Shown here: piece after piece, positions 6,079 through 7,635 of the stretch
Position numbering within the stretch: position 1 is the stretch's first letter
Layout of the letters: each line of letters starts with the position of its first letter
Assembly: GCA_013215525.1 (NCBI GenBank)
Contig: JABSQY010000083.1
Span: 1 to 7,635 of the forward strand
Direction of reading: 5' to 3'
From: Nanoarchaeales archaeon
GTDB lineage: Archaea > Nanobdellota > Nanobdellia > Woesearchaeales > UBA583
DNA length: 7,635 bases
Position numbers and translations under genes: made by a program
The notes under the pieces: model-generated
The model's database searches: none
The model's input: the letters and a program-made list of their open reading frames with translations, nothing else
Told to the model about the DNA's origin: nothing

Positions 6079-7596
6079 ATGAAAATAACTCTTAAAATTA
6101 TAAAGATATTTTTTATTAATTTTATTCTGTTATGTTTATCTTTTAGTTTTGTAAATTCTGTTGATTACGAGCTTGGAGATGATGGAGTTACAGGACCTTT
6201 AAGAATTGTTGTATCTCCTAATTTTAATATTGATTTATACCATAGTGCATACAATAGTAATTTATACTATAATACAAATTCACGATATAATGTTTTAAAT
6301 TATGACAATATTTCTGGAAGTCGATTAAAACATAAATCTACTTCAAATATGGATTTACTTTCGCATTCTCAAAATGGGAATCAAATTACAACTGTTGCAA
6401 AAGCTCAAGATTTGATTTTAACACAAGTTGTTACATATCAAATAGGTATGTCAAAATATTATATGGAATTTAATATATTAAATAATGGAACTACTAATGT
6501 GTCAAATATTATGTTTGGGACGGGAGGAGATACATACTTTGCAGATTCAGATTCATCTAGAAGTTATTTTAATCCAACTTTAGGAATGATTTATTTAAAA
6601 AATGCGAATGCTGAAACCTCAGGAATTATGGGATTGTATGGAGTTGGTTCTACTCCTATTTCAGGATATTATGGAGGAAGTTATAGCGAGAGTGATAATT
6701 GGTTGTATAATGAGGGTTATGGAAATTTTTCAAATCCTAGTTTTGTTGATGCTGGATATAATGTTCGTTGGAATAATGATTCTACATTAATACCTGGAGA
6801 TTCTTGGACAATTTATGCAGAAGAACAAGTTACTGGACCCGATAAAATTCAAGTAATTTCTCCTGGAAGAGTTTCAACTTTTATTAAAAATGAAATTAAT
6901 TATACATTTACAATTTTGAATTTTGAAGATATTGATTCAAACTTTAATTTTCTTATTTCTTCTTCAAATGATTGGGATATAAGTATCGATATTACTAGTT
7001 TATTTATAGCCTCAGGTAGCAGTGCAGAGGTTGTTGTAGGTATAACTATTCCACAAAACGTTTCTGTAAATACTACAGATATTTTAAAGTTAATTGCTAT
7101 TTCAGATGTTTCTGGAAATAATAATTCTAATTATGTTTCTACATATTATCAAGTACATGATTTATCTTCATTAAATTATGAATTTAATTTTGGTAATATA
7201 AGTGAAAATAGTTCTTCTTTTTTTAATATTAATTTCTCATTACGTAAAGAACCTACAACTGATGTGAATGTTTCATTTGATAATGATTTAATTTTTAATT
7301 TTATTGAAAATGAATTTATTTTTAATACAAATAATTGGAATATTACGCAGAGTTTGGAATTTAATATAATTAATAATTATATTATGGAAATAAAATTTGT
7401 TTATTTGTTTAAAATATTAATCAACAATAATATCTTTATTATATTATTATTTCGCCATTACAGGGCTTATAATTCTTGCATGAATCCATCCAGGGTTCGC
7501 GGTGCGCTTCGCTTGCCGCAGCACCCCGGGCTGCAACTCTTGTCGCCTTTCAGGCTTTGGATTGCTATTAATCTTACTATTTACTATTTAATATAA
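6079..7596 (+). CDS. Secreted beta-rich surface protein, 3' end interrupted by a GC-rich insert
   Basis: Residues 1-27 are a signal peptide (MKITLKIIK, then a hydrophobic run, ending near VNS). Residues 28-250 are a Tyr/Asn/Gly-rich beta domain with GGDTYF (149-154) and LGMIYL (168-173). Residues about 255-360 resemble a NEW3-like beta-sandwich: TFTILNFED, NDW, then VVVGITIPQNVSVNTTD. Residues about 366-435 resemble a repeated extracellular module ending in FIFNTNNWNITQSLEF (413-428), like the Ft-x-x-NW-x-x-Q pattern of large surface proteins. The native frame seems to hold to about residue 443 (position 7408). After that the ORF crosses A/T-rich DNA and a GC-rich block, giving unrelated residues such as RGALRLPQHPG, and ends at a chance TAA at 7594-7596. 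A second copy of positions 7359-7408 follows in a different frame. The function is probably envelope or adhesion, by inference. The original C-terminus is unknown. Confidence 0.8.
   Translation: MKITLKIIKIFFINFILLCLSFSFVNSVDYELGDDGVTGPLRIVVSPNFNIDLYHSAYNSNLYYNTNSRYNVLNYDNISGSRLKHKSTSNMDLLSHSQNGNQITTVAKAQDLILTQVVTYQIGMSKYYMEFNILNNGTTNVSNIMFGTGGDTYFADSDSSRSYFNPTLGMIYLKNANAETSGIMGLYGVGSTPISGYYGGSYSESDNWLYNEGYGNFSNPSFVDAGYNVRWNNDSTLIPGDSWTIYAEEQVTGPDKIQVISPGRVSTFIKNEINYTFTILNFEDIDSNFNFLISSSNDWDISIDITSLFIASGSSAEVVVGITIPQNVSVNTTDILKLIAISDVSGNNNSNYVSTYYQVHDLSSLNYEFNFGNISENSSSFFNINFSLRKEPTTDVNVSFDNDLIFNFIENEFIFNTNNWNITQSLEFNIINNYIMEIKFVYLFKILINNNIFIILLFRHYRAYNSCMNPSRVRGALRLPQHPGLQLLSPFRLWIAINLTIYYLI
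7359..7408. repeat. 50-bp direct repeat, left copy
   Basis: Positions 7359-7408 match 7586-7635 at an offset of 227 with 3 mismatches (7378 T/G, 7403 A/G, 7407 G/A). In the left copy the surface protein frame reads FNIINNYIMEIKFV. Confidence 0.9.
7452..7563. mobile_element. GC-rich structured insert (interspersed-repeat-like element)
   Basis: In very AT-rich surroundings, 46 of the 70 bases from 7491 to 7560 are G or C. The block has an ordered layout. TCGCCATTACAGGGCTT (7452-7468) is echoed in direct orientation by TCGCCTTTCAGGCTTT (7543-7558), and each can form a small GCC...GGC hairpin. Between them is a larger stem: CCAGGGT (7490-7496) with ACCCCGG (7523-7529), one A-C mismatch, plus an inner GCGG/CCGC stem (7499-7502 with 7516-7519) and a GCG/CGC tip. 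It encodes no credible protein in its own right. From memory, dispersed non-coding repeats in Bacteroidetes, Chlorobi and Planctomycetes have a similar order of CAGGGCTT, CCAGGGT...ACCCTGGGCT and a further CGCC...GGC; I could not verify this. The element ends are approximate. Confidence 0.6.
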
Positions 7597-7635
7597 TTAA
7601 TAATGATATTATGGAAATAAAATTTGTTTGTTTAT
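7586..7635. repeat. 50-bp direct repeat, right copy
   Basis: This is the second copy of 7359-7408 and reaches the window end, so the repeat may be longer. Read in the frame equivalent to the left copy it encodes FNIINNDIMEIKFVC. The interruption shifts it by two bases relative to the upstream gene frame (the offset of 227 is not a multiple of 3). Confidence 0.9.

Noticed and set aside
6602..6790. 62-residue plus-strand frame inside the second surface protein gene
   Set aside because: Overlaps the well-supported secreted protein in another frame and has no features of its own.
7359..7635. Template/variable repeat pair of a diversity-generating retroelement
   Set aside because: The three differences are not concentrated at adenines, no reverse transcriptase is in the window, and the repeats flank a GC-rich block instead.
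1..7635. CRISPR array, tRNA or rRNA genes
   Set aside because: No regularly spaced repeats, tRNA-like cloverleaf or rRNA-like conserved sequence was found on either strand by eye.

Overview
The window looks like a piece of an AT-rich archaeal genome, most likely from the DPANN group (Woesearchaeota, Pacearchaeota or Nanoarchaeota-like). This lineage call is an inference. It rests on an archaeal-type ATP-dependent DNA ligase fragment, TATA boxes centred 25-27 nt before every start codon (leaderless archaeal transcription), and very large secreted proteins rich in Asn and N-glycosylation sequons. The standard genetic code fits. No stretch longer than 300 bases lacks a gene.

Layout. Positions 1-3632 (minus) hold the first ~1210 residues of a giant secreted protein that runs off the left edge without a stop. 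It is open at the window end, so a search for closed ORFs misses it. A 94-nt divergent promoter region separates it from a 205-residue HAD-like protein (3727-4344, plus) that lacks the catalytic aspartate. Tail to tail with that gene, 3 nt away, is a small gene (4348-4802, minus) with a frameshift at an (AT)4 tract; it may be a degenerate GNAT-like protein. A perfect hairpin spans both convergent stop codons. Next come the C-terminal part of a DNA ligase as a stand-alone gene with its own promoter (4942-5679, minus) and a 67-residue hydrophilic protein (5762-5965, minus). A second divergent promoter region precedes a second secreted surface protein (6079-7596, plus).

The last gene is broken near its 3' end. 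A GC-rich, hairpin-forming block of about 110 bp sits in very AT-rich DNA, and a 50-bp direct repeat lies on either side of it. The open reading frame runs through the block and ends by accident, so the last ~60 residues are probably not native.

How the genes relate. The two outer genes are cell-surface proteins built of beta-rich modules, probably envelope or adhesion components. The central genes are separate units, each with its own promoter, and do not form an obvious operon or pathway. The main points of interest are the split or truncated ligase, the foreign-looking structured insert, the nucleophile-less HAD protein and the frameshift at a dinucleotide repeat.
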